Below the pieces are notes generated by a model. The model was not told the DNA's origin. It saw only the letters and a list, made by a program, of their open reading frames with translations, and made no database searches. The position numbers and the translations under genes are program-made. DNA of 26,604 bases, from assembly GCF_025362455.1 (NCBI RefSeq), contig NZ_JANYGJ010000165.1, forward strand, positions 1-26,604, read 5' to 3'. Within the stretch, counting starts at the first letter, position 1. The number at the start of each line of letters is the position of its first letter. This stretch comes from Deinococcus sp. (GTDB taxonomy: Bacteria; Deinococcota; Deinococci; Deinococcales; Deinococcaceae). Shown piece by piece: positions 7,019 to 14,110 of the stretch.

Positions 7019-7878
7019 TCCAGCTCCCGCAGGTAGCGGCGGGTGGCGACCAGGCTGCCGACCAGGCCCACCAGAACGCCCAGCAGCAGCAGCCCCAGCA
7101 GGATCGGTGAGACGGTGGGCGCGTCGGTGATGATCGGCAGCACCGGCACCAGCTCCTGCACCCGGCGCGAGAGTTGCAGGTAGCTCGGCGCCAGCACCCC
7201 GGAGGCGATCAGCCCGGCCAGTAGGCCCAGCAGCACGCCCTCGATCAGATGCGGCGCCCGGATAAATCCCCGCGTGGCGCCCAGCAGCCGCATCACGCCG
7301 ATCTCGTTGCGCCGGGCATAGATCGCCACCCGCACCGCGCTGAGAATGTTGAACAGCGTGCCGATCAGCAGCAGGCCCACCAGGGTGTATCCGGCGCCGC
7401 GCACGGCACTCAGAGTTTTCACCGTCTGGTCCACATATCCGGCGCCGTATTCCACGTCGGTCACGCCGGGCAGCGCCCTGACGAACTCGGCCACCGCCTT
7501 GGAGTCGCTGACCTGCGCCACCCGCAGCCGCAGCGTGTCGGGAAAGGGGTTGCCCGCCAGCGTCGCCGCCTCCTGGGCATACGGATAGTCGCGGTTCATC
7601 TCGCTGAGCACCTGCGCCCTGCCGATCAGCTTGACGTCCGTGACCTGCGGCTGGTTGCGGACCTGCCGGGCCAGGCTCGCCCCGTCGGCGCCGTCGCCCA
7701 GGAAGGCGGCGATTTCCACCTGCGATTCGAGCTGCGCTAAGGTCCGGTCCACGTTGAGCGTCAGCAGCACCACAAAACCCAGAATCAGCAGCGTCAGCGT
7801 CATGGTGATGAGTGTGGAGAAGGTGGCGGTGAAGTTGCCGCGCATCTGGAGCAGGGCCTCGCGGAAGTGGAAGTTCAT
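7015..7878 (-). CDS. ftsX: Cell division protein FtsX
   Basis: Membrane partner of FtsE that passes ATP-driven changes across the membrane to periplasmic amidase activators. 287 aa with four hydrophobic segments: about 17-43, then about 170-195, 220-245 and 255-280. An extracellular loop of about 125 residues lies between the first and second. The hallmark YARRNEIGVMRLLGATRGFI is present. The stop overlaps the EnvC-like start, supporting a functional pair. Start ATG at 7878; no good ribosome site is visible upstream. Its partner ftsE lies 439 bp upstream rather than adjacent, so ftsX may rely on a promoter inside the repeat-filled gap or on read-through. Confidence 0.95.
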   Translation of the reverse strand: MNFHFREALLQMRGNFTATFSTLITMTLTLLILGFVVLLTLNVDRTLAQLESQVEIAAFLGDGADGASLARQVRNQPQVTDVKLIGRAQVLSEMNRDYPYAQEAATLAGNPFPDTLRLRVAQVSDSKAVAEFVRALPGVTDVEYGAGYVDQTVKTLSAVRGAGYTLVGLLLIGTLFNILSAVRVAIYARRNEIGVMRLLGATRGFIRAPHLIEGVLLGLLAGLIASGVLAPSYLQLSRRVQELVPVLPIITDAPTVSPILLGLLLLGVLVGLVGSLVATRRYLRELE

Positions 7879-7900
7879 GGGGCCGCCCTGTGGGGGCGGG

Positions 7901-7973
7901 GCTTGTGGCTCGTGGCTTGTGGCTGGTGGGGAAAGCGGGAGTGGGAAGTGGGAAGTGGGAAGTGGGAAGTGGG
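7901..7973. repeat. Two heptamer tandem tracts
   Basis: GCTTGTG-type units, four copies, occupy 7901-7928. A perfect GTGGGAA tract of 4.7 units occupies 7941-7973. The same pair of motifs appears in inverted orientation at 12139-12194. Confidence 0.85.
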
Positions 7974-7976
7974 CTG

Positions 7977-8080
7977 TTGACCCCTCTCCTGCGGAGCTGT
8001 ACCAGTCGCCCCTTGTGGGAGAGGGAGTCGTAGACCTGCCCAGCAGAGGGAGCCGCGAAGCGGCGGAAGGGTGAGGGGGC
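7977..8080. repeat. Dispersed palindromic repeat family (TTGACCCCT...GGTGAGGG), long variant
   Basis: It begins TTGACCCCT, contains CCCCTTGTGGGAGAGGG and ends GGGTGAGGG. It is related to 12040-12092 and 19209-19263, but has extra sequence inserted in both halves. Confidence 0.6.
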
Positions 8081-8317
8081 CACCGGGCAGCGTCCCCGCC
8101 GAAGACACCGCACGTTTCTTGGTCTCGTACGACGCGCCGGGTGGGTTTTTCTGCATCCTAGATTTGGTGGCGTTCCGATGAGGCGCCGGGCGGGTTTTTC
8201 CGCATCCCGCATTTGGTGGCCACAGGGTCGGGGGGAGGGCAGGCGTGCCCAGGCGCGTCCGTTCTGCCCGATAAGGCCCCTCTCCCTTCATGCCGTCATT
8301 AACGTAGGCACAGTTGC

Positions 8318-9001
8318 TCACAGAGCATACCCCCCATAAGGATCATCCCTCACCAGCTTCCCCTTCCTCAGCGTCAGCGTTCGGTGCCGGAAAGTCTCGA
8401 CCAGATCGCGGGCGTGGGTGGCCACCAGCACCGTCGTGCCGCGCAGATTCACGTTTTGCAGCACCTTGAGCACCTCGCGGCTGTTGTCGGGGTCGAGGTT
8501 GCCGGTGGGCTCGTCGGCCAGCAGCAGCGGTGGATCACCCACGATGGCGCGGGCGATGGCGACGCGCTGCTGCTCGCCCTGTGAGAGTTGCAGCGGCAGG
8601 GCATTTTTTTTGTGCTCCAGGCCCACCGTGCGCAGTGCGCCGCCGACCCGCGAGGCCCATTCGCGCTGGGGCACGCCGGTCACGCGCAGGGCGAAGGCCA
8701 CGTTGTCGAAGGCGTTCAGGTGGGGCAGCAGCAAGTTGTCCTGAAAGACCATACCGATGCGCCGCCGCAGCGTGGCGGTGCGCTTTCCCCGGTAGCGGCC
8801 CAGGGCTTCTCCGGCGATCAGCACCTCGCCGCGAGTGGGCAGATGGCGCTTGATAATCAGGTTCATGAAACTGCTTTTGCCCGCGCCGCTCTGGCCGACC
8901 AGGTAGACGAACTCGCCCTTGCCGATAAACAGTTGCACGTCGTCGAGCGCCAGGGTGCGCGTGACGGGGTACTCCAGGCTGACACCGCGAAATTCGATCA
9001 T
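8318..9001 (-). CDS. ftsE: Cell division ATP-binding protein FtsE
   Basis: ABC-type ATPase, 227 aa. It powers FtsX and so controls septal peptidoglycan hydrolysis. Visible motifs: Walker A GQSGAGKSS, Q-loop VFQD, signature LSQGEQQR, Walker B LLLADEPTGNLD, and H-loop ATHARD. Start ATG at 8999-9001 (MIEFRGVSLEY), the usual N-terminus. The upstream divergent region (9002-9391) also serves the S41 protease gene; no convincing ftsE promoter was found. The usual close link with ftsX is broken by a repeat-filled gap. Confidence 0.96.
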   Translation of the reverse strand: MIEFRGVSLEYPVTRTLALDDVQLFIGKGEFVYLVGQSGAGKSSFMNLIIKRHLPTRGEVLIAGEALGRYRGKRTATLRRRIGMVFQDNLLLPHLNAFDNVAFALRVTGVPQREWASRVGGALRTVGLEHKKNALPLQLSQGEQQRVAIARAIVGDPPLLLADEPTGNLDPDNSREVLKVLQNVNLRGTTVLVATHARDLVETFRHRTLTLRKGKLVRDDPYGGYAL

Positions 9002-9111
9002 CGCGGCTTGGGTTTGCCTGGAGAGCGCACGGCAAGCCGGATTGACGGGACCGAAACGTATCTGAGAACATCATTCATGACCGCGCCCAGCATAGCTTAA
9101 GCGCGGGTGAC

Positions 9112-9247
9112 AAAGACTCCGACTTGAATCCCGCGCTTTTTGCGGGTTCAATCCGACCAACGGGAGAAGGAGAAAGTACGGGTTTTGCGGCATGGACGCG
9201 CAGGCGGTGCGTTTCCGACTGTGCGGGAATGGAGCGAAATCCATATG
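9112..9247. repeat. Palindromic 135-bp repeat element, diverged copy
   Basis: It shares with 18914-19048 the block GACTCCGA, a hairpin (here TTGAA-CCCGC / GCGGG-TTCAA at about 9124-9150), the core TCCGACCAACGGGAG, then AGGAG, TACGG and TGCGG-ATGGA, and an end resembling GCGGAGTCCGTATGA. The terminal repeats have decayed in this copy. The GGTTCAATCC inside it mimics a tRNA T-arm but no tRNA is present. Confidence 0.75.
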
Positions 9248-9379
9248 AACAGGGCCGCAGAGCCGCGCATGAGTGTTCCCGGCACGCTCCGGGTATTGGG
9301 CTACAGTTTTCCAGCCTCCAGGCTGCGCCGTGTCGGCGCAATGTCACCTCGGCCTTACCGTCTCTTCACCTGGCGCCGC

Positions 9380-9385
9380 TATCCT
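9380..9385 (+). promoter_or_regulatory. -10 hexamer for S41 protease
   Basis: TATCCT ends six bases before GTG 9392. The spacing is the same as at khpA, the CBS gene and the chorismate mutase gene, suggesting a leaderless mRNA and supporting the GTG start. Confidence 0.45.
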
Positions 9386-9391
9386 GCGTGG

Positions 9392-10708
9392 GTGATCAGG
9401 AACCGGATTCTGCTTGTCTCAGGCGCCATTGCCGCCACCGCTGCCGTCGGCTACGCCCAGTTCGAGAGCTACTCGACCACCGACCTCACCAAAACGGCCA
9501 ACGGCAAGTCGCTGGTGCAGCTTTTCGGTGCCCTGCACCAGATCTACCTGCGCCCGCTCGACGACAACAAACTGCTCGACGGCGCCATCAAAGGCATGAT
9601 CGCCTCGCTCAACGACGAATTCACCTACTACGTCGACGCCGAGGCCAACAAAACCGACCAGGAAGCGCTGGCCGGTGAATTCTTCGGCATCGGCGTTCAA
9701 CTGATCGCCGCCAGCCCGGACGGCAAGGGCGTCAAGGTCGATTCGGTCTTCAAGCAGGGCACCGCCATCAAGGGCGGCGTGCAGACCGGCGACGTGTTCC
9801 TCAAGATCGGCGACAAGGACGTCAGCACCTCCAACAGCAACGATGTGGTCAAGCTGGTGCGCGGTACCAAGGGCAGTAAGGTCACCATCACCTTCGGGCG
9901 CGGCGACTCGGCCTACACCGTGACGCTGGAGAGAGCGCCGGTCGTCATCGTCAGCGTCGAGCAGACCATGTTGCCGAACGACGTCGGCTACATCGCCCTG
10001 AGCACCTTCTACAACGAGAAGGTCAACGACCAGTTCGCCGCCGCCGTGCAGGGCATGGAGAAAAAGGGCGTCAAGAAGCTGGTGCTCGATCTGCGCGACA
10101 ACGGCGGCGGCCTGCTGACCTCCGGCGTGTTCGTGGCCGACCAGTTCCTGCAAAAAGGCCCCATCGTCTCGCTGCGCGACAACAAGGGCAAAACCCAGGT
10201 CTACGGCGAGGCCAAGCCCCAGCCCGGCGACTACACCGGCCAACTGGTGGTGCTGATGAATAAAAACAGCGCCTCGGCCAGCGAGATCGTGGCGGGCGCC
10301 CTGCAAGACACCAAGCGGGCCACCATCGTCGGGGAGACCAGCTTCGGCAAGGGTGTGGCCCAGACCCCTATTCAGCTCGTCAACGGCGCCCAGGTGCGGA
10401 TCGTGGCCAACGAGTGGCTGACTCCGCTGGGCCGCCAGATTCAGAAAAAAGGCATCACCCCCGATGTCAAGGTCGCCGACACCCGCAACCAGGTGCCCCT
10501 GAACCTGTCTGGCAGCGGCGTCAAGGCCGGAACCAAGTTGAGCGTCACCATCGACGGCAAGCCGGTGAACCTGGTGGCCGACAAGGACGGCAAATTCAAT
10601 TACATCGCACCCTCGACCAGGGCGCCCCGCACCGTGGATCAGGGTGTGGCCGTGGTGGACGTGGCCACCGACGCCGAGCTGAAGAGTGCGCTGGGACAGT
10701 TCAAGTAA
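9392..10708 (+). CDS. S41 family carboxyl-terminal processing protease (CtpA/CtpB type)
   Basis: 438 aa from GTG 9392. An N-terminal signal/anchor (RNRILLVSGAIAATAAVGYA) is followed by a helical region, a PDZ domain (about 80-165: FFGIGVQL to LERAPV) and the S41 core. The nucleophile is Ser295 in NKNSASASEI and the general base Lys320 in GETSFGKG. Their 25-residue spacing is that of photosystem D1 protease. A further domain of about 80 residues follows PDVKV. It probably trims periplasmic or membrane-bound proteins. Upstream in-frame starts (from 9140, or ATG 9341) would add repeat-derived or basic sequence before the signal, so GTG 9392 is preferred. A related protease gene sits beside ftsEX in Bacillus, so the neighbourhood may be functional. 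Confidence 0.92.
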   Translation: MIRNRILLVSGAIAATAAVGYAQFESYSTTDLTKTANGKSLVQLFGALHQIYLRPLDDNKLLDGAIKGMIASLNDEFTYYVDAEANKTDQEALAGEFFGIGVQLIAASPDGKGVKVDSVFKQGTAIKGGVQTGDVFLKIGDKDVSTSNSNDVVKLVRGTKGSKVTITFGRGDSAYTVTLERAPVVIVSVEQTMLPNDVGYIALSTFYNEKVNDQFAAAVQGMEKKGVKKLVLDLRDNGGGLLTSGVFVADQFLQKGPIVSLRDNKGKTQVYGEAKPQPGDYTGQLVVLMNKNSASASEIVAGALQDTKRATIVGETSFGKGVAQTPIQLVNGAQVRIVANEWLTPLGRQIQKKGITPDVKVADTRNQVPLNLSGSGVKAGTKLSVTIDGKPVNLVADKDGKFNYIAPSTRAPRTVDQGVAVVDVATDAELKSALGQFK

Positions 10709-10742
10709 GCCAAGTCAAGTAAGCCAAGTCAAGTAAGCTGAA
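10701..10742. repeat. 14-bp tandem repeat spanning the protease stop codon
   Basis: Units start at 10701, 10715 and 10729 (TCAAGTAAGCCAAG). The first unit contains the last codons and the stop (ttc aag taa), so the gene end has been copied twice downstream. Confidence 0.85.
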
Positions 10743-10760
10743 GCCAGAATCTCAGCTCCG

Positions 10761-10792
10761 AATGCGCCGCCTGGGAAACCGGGCGGCGCATT
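10761..10792 (+). terminator. Strong hairpin after S41 protease
   Basis: A perfect 11-bp stem (10761-10771 with 10782-10792) has a 10-nt loop. No T tract follows, so it may act with Rho or as an RNA 3' end stabiliser. Confidence 0.55.
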
Positions 10793-10866
10793 GATGTATC
10801 TGGTCCGCGTGTCTGGCGGCGGCACGTCTACCCTGCGGCACTGCCGCTCCCCGGCGCCAAATCACG

Positions 10867-10872
10867 TACACT
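10867..10872 (+). promoter_or_regulatory. -10 hexamer for TrmB-type regulator
   Basis: TACACT lies nine bases before ATG 10882. The -35 region is weak (CTGCCG at 10841-10846, 20 bp away). Confidence 0.45.
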
Positions 10873-10881
10873 GGACAACGA

Positions 10882-11574
10882 ATGAGCGCCGTGATTCACC
10901 TTCAAGCTCTGGGCCTGACCGAATACGAGGCCCGCGCCTACACCGCTCTGCTGGCTCTGGGCCAGGCCGTGCCCGCCCGCGTGGCCCGTCAGGCAGGCAT
11001 TCCGCGACCCAAAATCTACGAGACCCTGGAGCGCCTCGAAGGCCGGGGCCTGGCGGCCCGTGTGGGTCAGAACCCGCTCGAATACGCGCCGCTCTCGGCC
11101 CGCGAGTACCTGGCCCGCGCCCGCCGCTCCTTCGACGACCGCCTGGGCGCCCTGGACCGCGACCTCTCACGCCTGGCCCCCGATCCGGCCCCGGAAGCGG
11201 TCTACCACCTCTACGGCGACGCGGCCATCACCGCCATGTGCGAGGACCTGACCCTCAACGCCCGTCAGGACGTGGTGATGGCGGGCGGCGCCGAGCTGCT
11301 GGGCCGTCTGGAGAGCCTGACCCCCAGGGGCGTGAAGATCAGCAAAGCCTCGCTCGACGGGCTGCCCAGCGTGGCCGCCGCCGGACAGAGCGCCTTTCTG
11401 CTGGCCCGCGACGGGGAGGCCGCCGTGATCGCCCACTTCATTCAGGAAGGCGCCCAGGGCGAGGCCCACGGCGTGCATACCCACAACCCGGTGATCGTGC
11501 ATCTGATTCAGGGCTACGTTCATCTGGCGGCGGAGAGGGTTGGGGTGGCTGCTGCGGCTCAATCTGAAGACTGA
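10882..11574 (+). CDS. TrmB-family transcriptional regulator
   Basis: 230 aa. The N-terminal winged helix-turn-helix (about 5-75) has the TrmB pattern LGLTEYEARAYTALL, PARVARQAGIPRPKIYETL and LEGRGLA. It is followed by a linker helix and a C-terminal domain of about 120 residues, shorter than in sugar-binding archaeal TrmB proteins. It probably binds DNA as a dimer; ligand and targets are unknown. It stands alone between an S41 protease terminator and a repeat region, so the neighbours do not identify a regulon. Start ATG 10882 is supported by the TACACT hexamer and the family N-terminus. Confidence 0.85.
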   Translation: MSAVIHLQALGLTEYEARAYTALLALGQAVPARVARQAGIPRPKIYETLERLEGRGLAARVGQNPLEYAPLSAREYLARARRSFDDRLGALDRDLSRLAPDPAPEAVYHLYGDAAITAMCEDLTLNARQDVVMAGGAELLGRLESLTPRGVKISKASLDGLPSVAAAGQSAFLLARDGEAAVIAHFIQEGAQGEAHGVHTHNPVIVHLIQGYVHLAAERVGVAAAAQSED

Positions 11575-11652
11575 GGGCGGGAAGTTGGAGTAGGCGGGGA
11601 CGTTGCTTTTTTGGGCTTTAGCGCTGGGCGAATGCGAATGCACCCCCCCCCA

Positions 11653-11722
11653 GCGGGCAGGCCCCATACGGGTGCCGCTCTGCCCAAGCGGTCAGGCCCC
11701 ATACGGGTGCCGCTCTGAACAA
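11653..11722. repeat. 35-bp direct repeat, 2 units
   Basis: Units at 11653-11687 and 11688-11722 share GCGG-CAGGCCCCATACGG and GTGCCGCTCTG and differ at only a few bases. Confidence 0.8.
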
Positions 11723-12039
11723 GAAGACGCCCCCGCCCCGATGGGGCGTAACTGGCCATAGGTTCGGGGACGGCGTCTTGAGCAGAACGGACGCCCTTGA
11801 GGACGCCTGCCCGCCCCTCACCTTTCTTGATTAGCTGATGTGTCAATAGAACCTTGGAGGGAGTTGGTCGCTCCGCTCAGGATGGTACTTCCCATCCGTC
11901 CCAGACGCTCTTTGCTTCACCGCGTTCTCCACATCGTGGCCGCTGTCGTAGGGCGCCCGTGCTCCGCATACGCCCATAATTGGCTTCGCTGGAATATTCT
12001 GATTGACTTTAGCCAGAAAGAGCGAATGGGCGCCTGTCG

Positions 12040-12092
12040 TTGACCCCTCGCCCCCTGTGGGAGAGGGGCGCTGCGCAGCAGCGGGGTGAGGG
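12040..12092. repeat. Dispersed palindromic repeat family (TTGACCCCTCGCCCC...GGGGTGAGGG)
   Basis: It is very close to 19209-19263. It contains CCCCTCGCCCC opposite GGGAGAGGGG and an inner GCTGCGCAGCAGC palindrome, so it could fold into stacked hairpins. Similar sequences occur widely in GC-rich bacterial genomes. Confidence 0.75.
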
Positions 12093-12138
12093 CAAGTGAG
12101 CGCCAGCTCATGCCCTCCATCTGTTCCCATAACCTACA

Positions 12139-12194
12139 ACCCACTTCCCACTCCTGCCCTTCCCACAAGCCACAAGCCACAAGCCACGAGCCAC
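12139..12194. repeat. Heptamer repeats, inverted relative to 7901-7973
   Basis: CACAAGC-type heptamers, four copies, lie at 12164-12194, preceded by CCCACTTCCCAC. Together these are the reverse complement of the pair of tracts in the ftsE-ftsX gap. Confidence 0.8.
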
Positions 12195-12212
12195 ACGCCC
12201 GCCGCAGGCGCC

Positions 12213-12833
12213 TCACTCCACCTCAAACCCCGCATCCCTGAGCCGCTGACGGGCGCCGTGTGCGCCCGGCCCGACCAAACGGACCACGAAGCCGCGCTCG
12301 CCGTGGCTGGCGCCGCTGGTGGCCACCGAGATGATGTTGCTGGGCAGGGCGGCGCTGATGGCGCGGCTCAGGCTGCCGGGCACGTCGGGCATGCTCAGGT
12401 TCAGCCGCACGCCGCCCTCGTCCTGGCCGAGAATGTGGGTAAAGGCTTCCAGCACGTCGCCCACCGTGATGATGCCGCTGAGCTCACCGCCCTCGCCCAG
12501 CACGGCCAGGCCGCCGACATCGTGGGCACGCATCCGGCGGGCGGCGTCTTCCATGTACTCGTCCTCACGGGCGGTAATGACCTCGGTGGCCATCATCTCG
12601 CCCACCGTCAGCTTGCTGAGCAGGTAATTGACTTCCCAGATGCTCAGCGTGGTGGCCTTGTTCGGTACGGCGTCTTTCAGGTCGCGGCGGGTGGTGATGC
12701 CCACCAGCACGTCGCCTCGCATCACCGGTAGGCGGCGAAACCCGCGTTCTTTGAGGAGGTTCAGGGCGTCCATCACCGGGGTCTCAGGTGAGACGGTGAC
12801 GGGGGCGGGGGTCATCCAGTCGCGCACCAGCAT
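12213..12833 (-). CDS. Tandem CBS domain protein with C-terminal ACT-like domain (AcuB type)
   Basis: 206 aa. CBS domain 1 starts at MLVRDWMTPAPVTVSPETPVMD and CBS domain 2 at TVGEMMATEVITAREDE. The C-terminal part (about 145-206, VRLNLSMPDVPGSLSRAISA) has the ACT-domain pattern with a PGSL turn. CBS pairs usually bind adenosine nucleotides and ACT domains bind amino acids or other small metabolites, so this is a cytoplasmic metabolite sensor of unknown target. AcuB of Bacillus has this architecture. Start ATG 12833 has a promoter six bases upstream, giving a leaderless mRNA. It is divergent from ompH. Confidence 0.9.
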   Translation of the reverse strand: MLVRDWMTPAPVTVSPETPVMDALNLLKERGFRRLPVMRGDVLVGITTRRDLKDAVPNKATTLSIWEVNYLLSKLTVGEMMATEVITAREDEYMEDAARRMRAHDVGGLAVLGEGGELSGIITVGDVLEAFTHILGQDEGGVRLNLSMPDVPGSLSRAISAALPSNIISVATSGASHGERGFVVRLVGPGAHGARQRLRDAGFEVE

Positions 12834-12839
12834 AGCCGC

Positions 12840-12867
12840 AGTGTAGCGCCCAGCGCCGTGACGGCAA
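12840..12867 (-). promoter_or_regulatory. CBS/ACT gene promoter: TTGCCG, 16 bp, TACACT
   Basis: On the minus strand the -35 is TTGCCG (12867-12862) and the -10 is TACACT (12845-12840), with a 16-bp spacer and six bases to the ATG. The match to consensus and the spacing make a leaderless transcript likely. Confidence 0.7.
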
Positions 12868-12919
12868 CCTGACGCAGCCGTTCACGATGCTCAAAAACCG
12901 CCATGCTAGCGTGCTGACC

Positions 12920-13414
12920 ATGAAGATGAGTCTCAAGTTCGGTTTCCTCGCCCCGGCCCTGGTGGTCGGCGGTTTCGCCCTCGGTACCTTAGCGCCCCAC
13001 GCCCAGACTGCCCCCCAGAAGATCGCCTTCGTCAACGTGGCCCTGGTGCTCAAGGCCCACCCCGACAACGCCGCCGTGGTGGCCCTCCAGGCCAAGGCTG
13101 ACGCCGAGATCAAGGTGCTCGACGACCAGATCAAGCCGCTTCAGGCCCAGGGCGCCAAGATCAGCGCCGCCGACAAGGATAAGCTCGCTCAGCTCATCGC
13201 CACCGCCCAGGCCAAGGCCAAGGAGTACGACGCCCAGATTCAGGCCAAGGTCACGCCGCTGACCGCCCAGGTCGATACCGCCGTGGCCGCCGCCGCCAAG
13301 GCCAACGGGGTCGCCGTGGTCATGGACGCCGCCACCGCCAACGGCCTGGTGGTCTATGCCGACGCCAGCACCGACCTGACCAAAGCCGTGCAGGACGCGG
13401 TAGCCAAAAAGTAA
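12920..13414 (+). CDS. OmpH/Skp-family periplasmic protein
   Basis: 164 aa. Signal peptide with cleavage after APHAQ, then an OmpH pattern: KIAFVNVALVLKAHPDN, a charged Ala/Lys/Gln coiled coil (about 55-125) and a C-terminal beta segment GVAVVMDAATANGLVVYADASTDLTKAV. Skp-like trimers hold outer-membrane proteins in the periplasm, and in Deinococcus-Thermus such proteins may serve the S-layer or outer envelope. Start ATG 12920 is chosen because the signal peptide begins there and TAGCGT lies seven bases upstream; the frame open from 12887 would cross that hexamer. The 3' end, including the stop, is tandemly duplicated in 14-bp units. The paralogue at 13583 follows. Confidence 0.88.
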   Translation: MKMSLKFGFLAPALVVGGFALGTLAPHAQTAPQKIAFVNVALVLKAHPDNAAVVALQAKADAEIKVLDDQIKPLQAQGAKISAADKDKLAQLIATAQAKAKEYDAQIQAKVTPLTAQVDTAVAAAAKANGVAVVMDAATANGLVVYADASTDLTKAVQDAVAKK

Positions 13415-13458
13415 TAGCCAAGAAGTAATAGCCAAGAAGTGATAGCCAAGAAGTGATA
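13403..13458. repeat. 14-bp tandem repeat, 4 units, spanning the ompH stop codon
   Basis: Units GCCAA(A/G)AAGT(A/G)ATA start at 13403, 13417, 13431 and 13445. Unit 1 encodes the final Ala-Lys-Lys and the stop. The other three are exact or one-base variants outside the gene. Confidence 0.9.
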
Positions 13459-13505
13459 CGGCTCAAGTGAGCGCGTCTCGCTGAGTCCCGCCGGGCGGCT
13501 TCGGA

Positions 13506-13527
13506 AGCGGTTTCGGGGCCGCTGTTT
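13506..13527 (+). terminator. Possible weak terminator between the two ompH genes
   Basis: AGCGG at 13506 pairs with CCGCT at 13519-13523, followed by GTTT. The stem is short, so it may only reduce read-through into the second ompH gene. Confidence 0.3.
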
Positions 13528-13557
13528 CATTCAACGATCCATTCATTCAACGATCCA
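13526..13557. repeat. 16-bp tandem repeat, 2 units
   Basis: TTCATTCAACGATCC is repeated at 13526 and 13542 just upstream of the second ompH gene. Confidence 0.8.
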
Positions 13558-13582
13558 ACGGGCGTCGTGTTTTGGAGTCACT

Positions 13583-14101
13583 GTGCAACCACAAAAAAGG
13601 CAACCACAAAAAATAAATTCGCTGGTGTTCACCGCCCTGCTGGCCGTTCCGCTGCTGGCGCTGGCTGCCCCCGTCAAGGTAGACATCAAGGGCGGCAAGC
13701 TCGGTCTGGTGGACGTGCAGACGGTGATCGGCAGCCTGAGCGGCAGCGCGGGTTTCGTTGCCATCAACAAAAAAGCCGAGGCTGATCTGGGCGCCCGTGC
13801 CAAGGCGCTTCAGCCCCTTCAGGCCAGGGCGGGCAGTTTGAATGCCAGCCTGGCGGACCGTCAGGCGTTCGCCAAGGCCCAGGCCGACTTCCAGGCGCTG
13901 TCCAAGAGCTACGGCGCCGAGCAGCAAAAAGCCTTCGCGCCGCTGGCTGGCCGGGTCAACGCGGCTGTGGCGAGCGCCGCCAAGGCCAACGGTTACACCC
14001 TGGTGCTCGACAAGCGCAAGGCCGCCGCCGGTCTGGTGATCTACGCCAACGCCCAGAGCACCGATCTGACGGCGGCGGTGCAGAAGGTGCTGAAGAAGTA
14101 G
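13583..14101 (+). CDS. OmpH/Skp-family periplasmic protein, second paralogue
   Basis: 172 aa from GTG 13583, with GGAG at 13574-13577 as ribosome site. A basic N-terminus (with a duplicated QPQK motif) and signal peptide ending LLALAA precede KLGLVDVQTVIGSLSGSAGF, a coiled coil (about 65-130) and the OmpH C-terminal strand YTLVLDKRKAAAGLVIYANAQSTDLTAAVQKVLKK, closely matching the upstream paralogue. It is probably also a periplasmic chaperone. Adjacent OmpH pairs suggest mixed or specialised trimers. Unlike many genes here it has a classical ribosome site, which fits an internal operon position. Confidence 0.88.
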   Translation: MQPQKRQPQKINSLVFTALLAVPLLALAAPVKVDIKGGKLGLVDVQTVIGSLSGSAGFVAINKKAEADLGARAKALQPLQARAGSLNASLADRQAFAKAQADFQALSKSYGAEQQKAFAPLAGRVNAAVASAAKANGYTLVLDKRKAAAGLVIYANAQSTDLTAAVQKVLKK

Positions 14102-14110
14102 AGTTGGGGT

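Larger units (their letters stand above)
7879..8317. other. 439-bp repeat mosaic between ftsE and ftsX
   Basis: No gene seen. From the ftsX side it holds two heptamer repeat tracts (7901-7928 and 7941-7973), a TTGACCCCT...GGTGAGGG family repeat (7977-8080) and a segment shared with 5240-5283 and, inverted, 11782-11815 (8237-8267). Two related GTTTTTC-GCATCC segments at about 8143-8160 and 8195-8210 form a further degenerate duplication. ftsE and ftsX normally touch or overlap, so this looks like accumulated insertions. Confidence 0.75.
9002..9391. other. Divergent intergenic region ftsE / S41 protease
   Basis: It holds the palindromic repeat element at 9112-9247 and, next to the protease start, a TATCCT hexamer (9380-9385). 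The protease reading frame stays open back to 9140, inside the repeat, but that part reads as repeat rather than protein. Confidence 0.6.
11575..12212. other. 638-bp repeat-rich region without a gene
   Basis: In order: a 35-bp direct repeat (11653-11722); a nested stem (AAGACGCC near 11724 with GGCGTCTT near 11773, enclosing GCCCC-GAT-GGGGC); a segment (11782-11815) inverted relative to 8237-8267; about 200 bp of unassigned, less GC-rich DNA (11830-12035); a dispersed palindromic repeat (12040-12092); a piece matching 5181-5200; and heptamer repeats (12164-12194). The short frames at 11840-12043 and its complement show no recognisable family and I do not call them. Confidence 0.65.

Noticed and set aside
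7901..7973. Possible CRISPR-like array in the ftsE-ftsX gap
   Set aside because: Repeat units are seven bases with no spacers, and no cas genes are in the window.
9124..9160. tRNA-like T-arm (GGGTTCAATCC)
   Set aside because: No matching acceptor, D or anticodon arms; the segment is a hairpin of the 135-bp repeat family.
11840..12043. 67-codon frame in the repeat region, and its 95-codon complement
   Set aside because: No family pattern, no ribosome site or -10 spacing, and the ends run into dispersed repeats.
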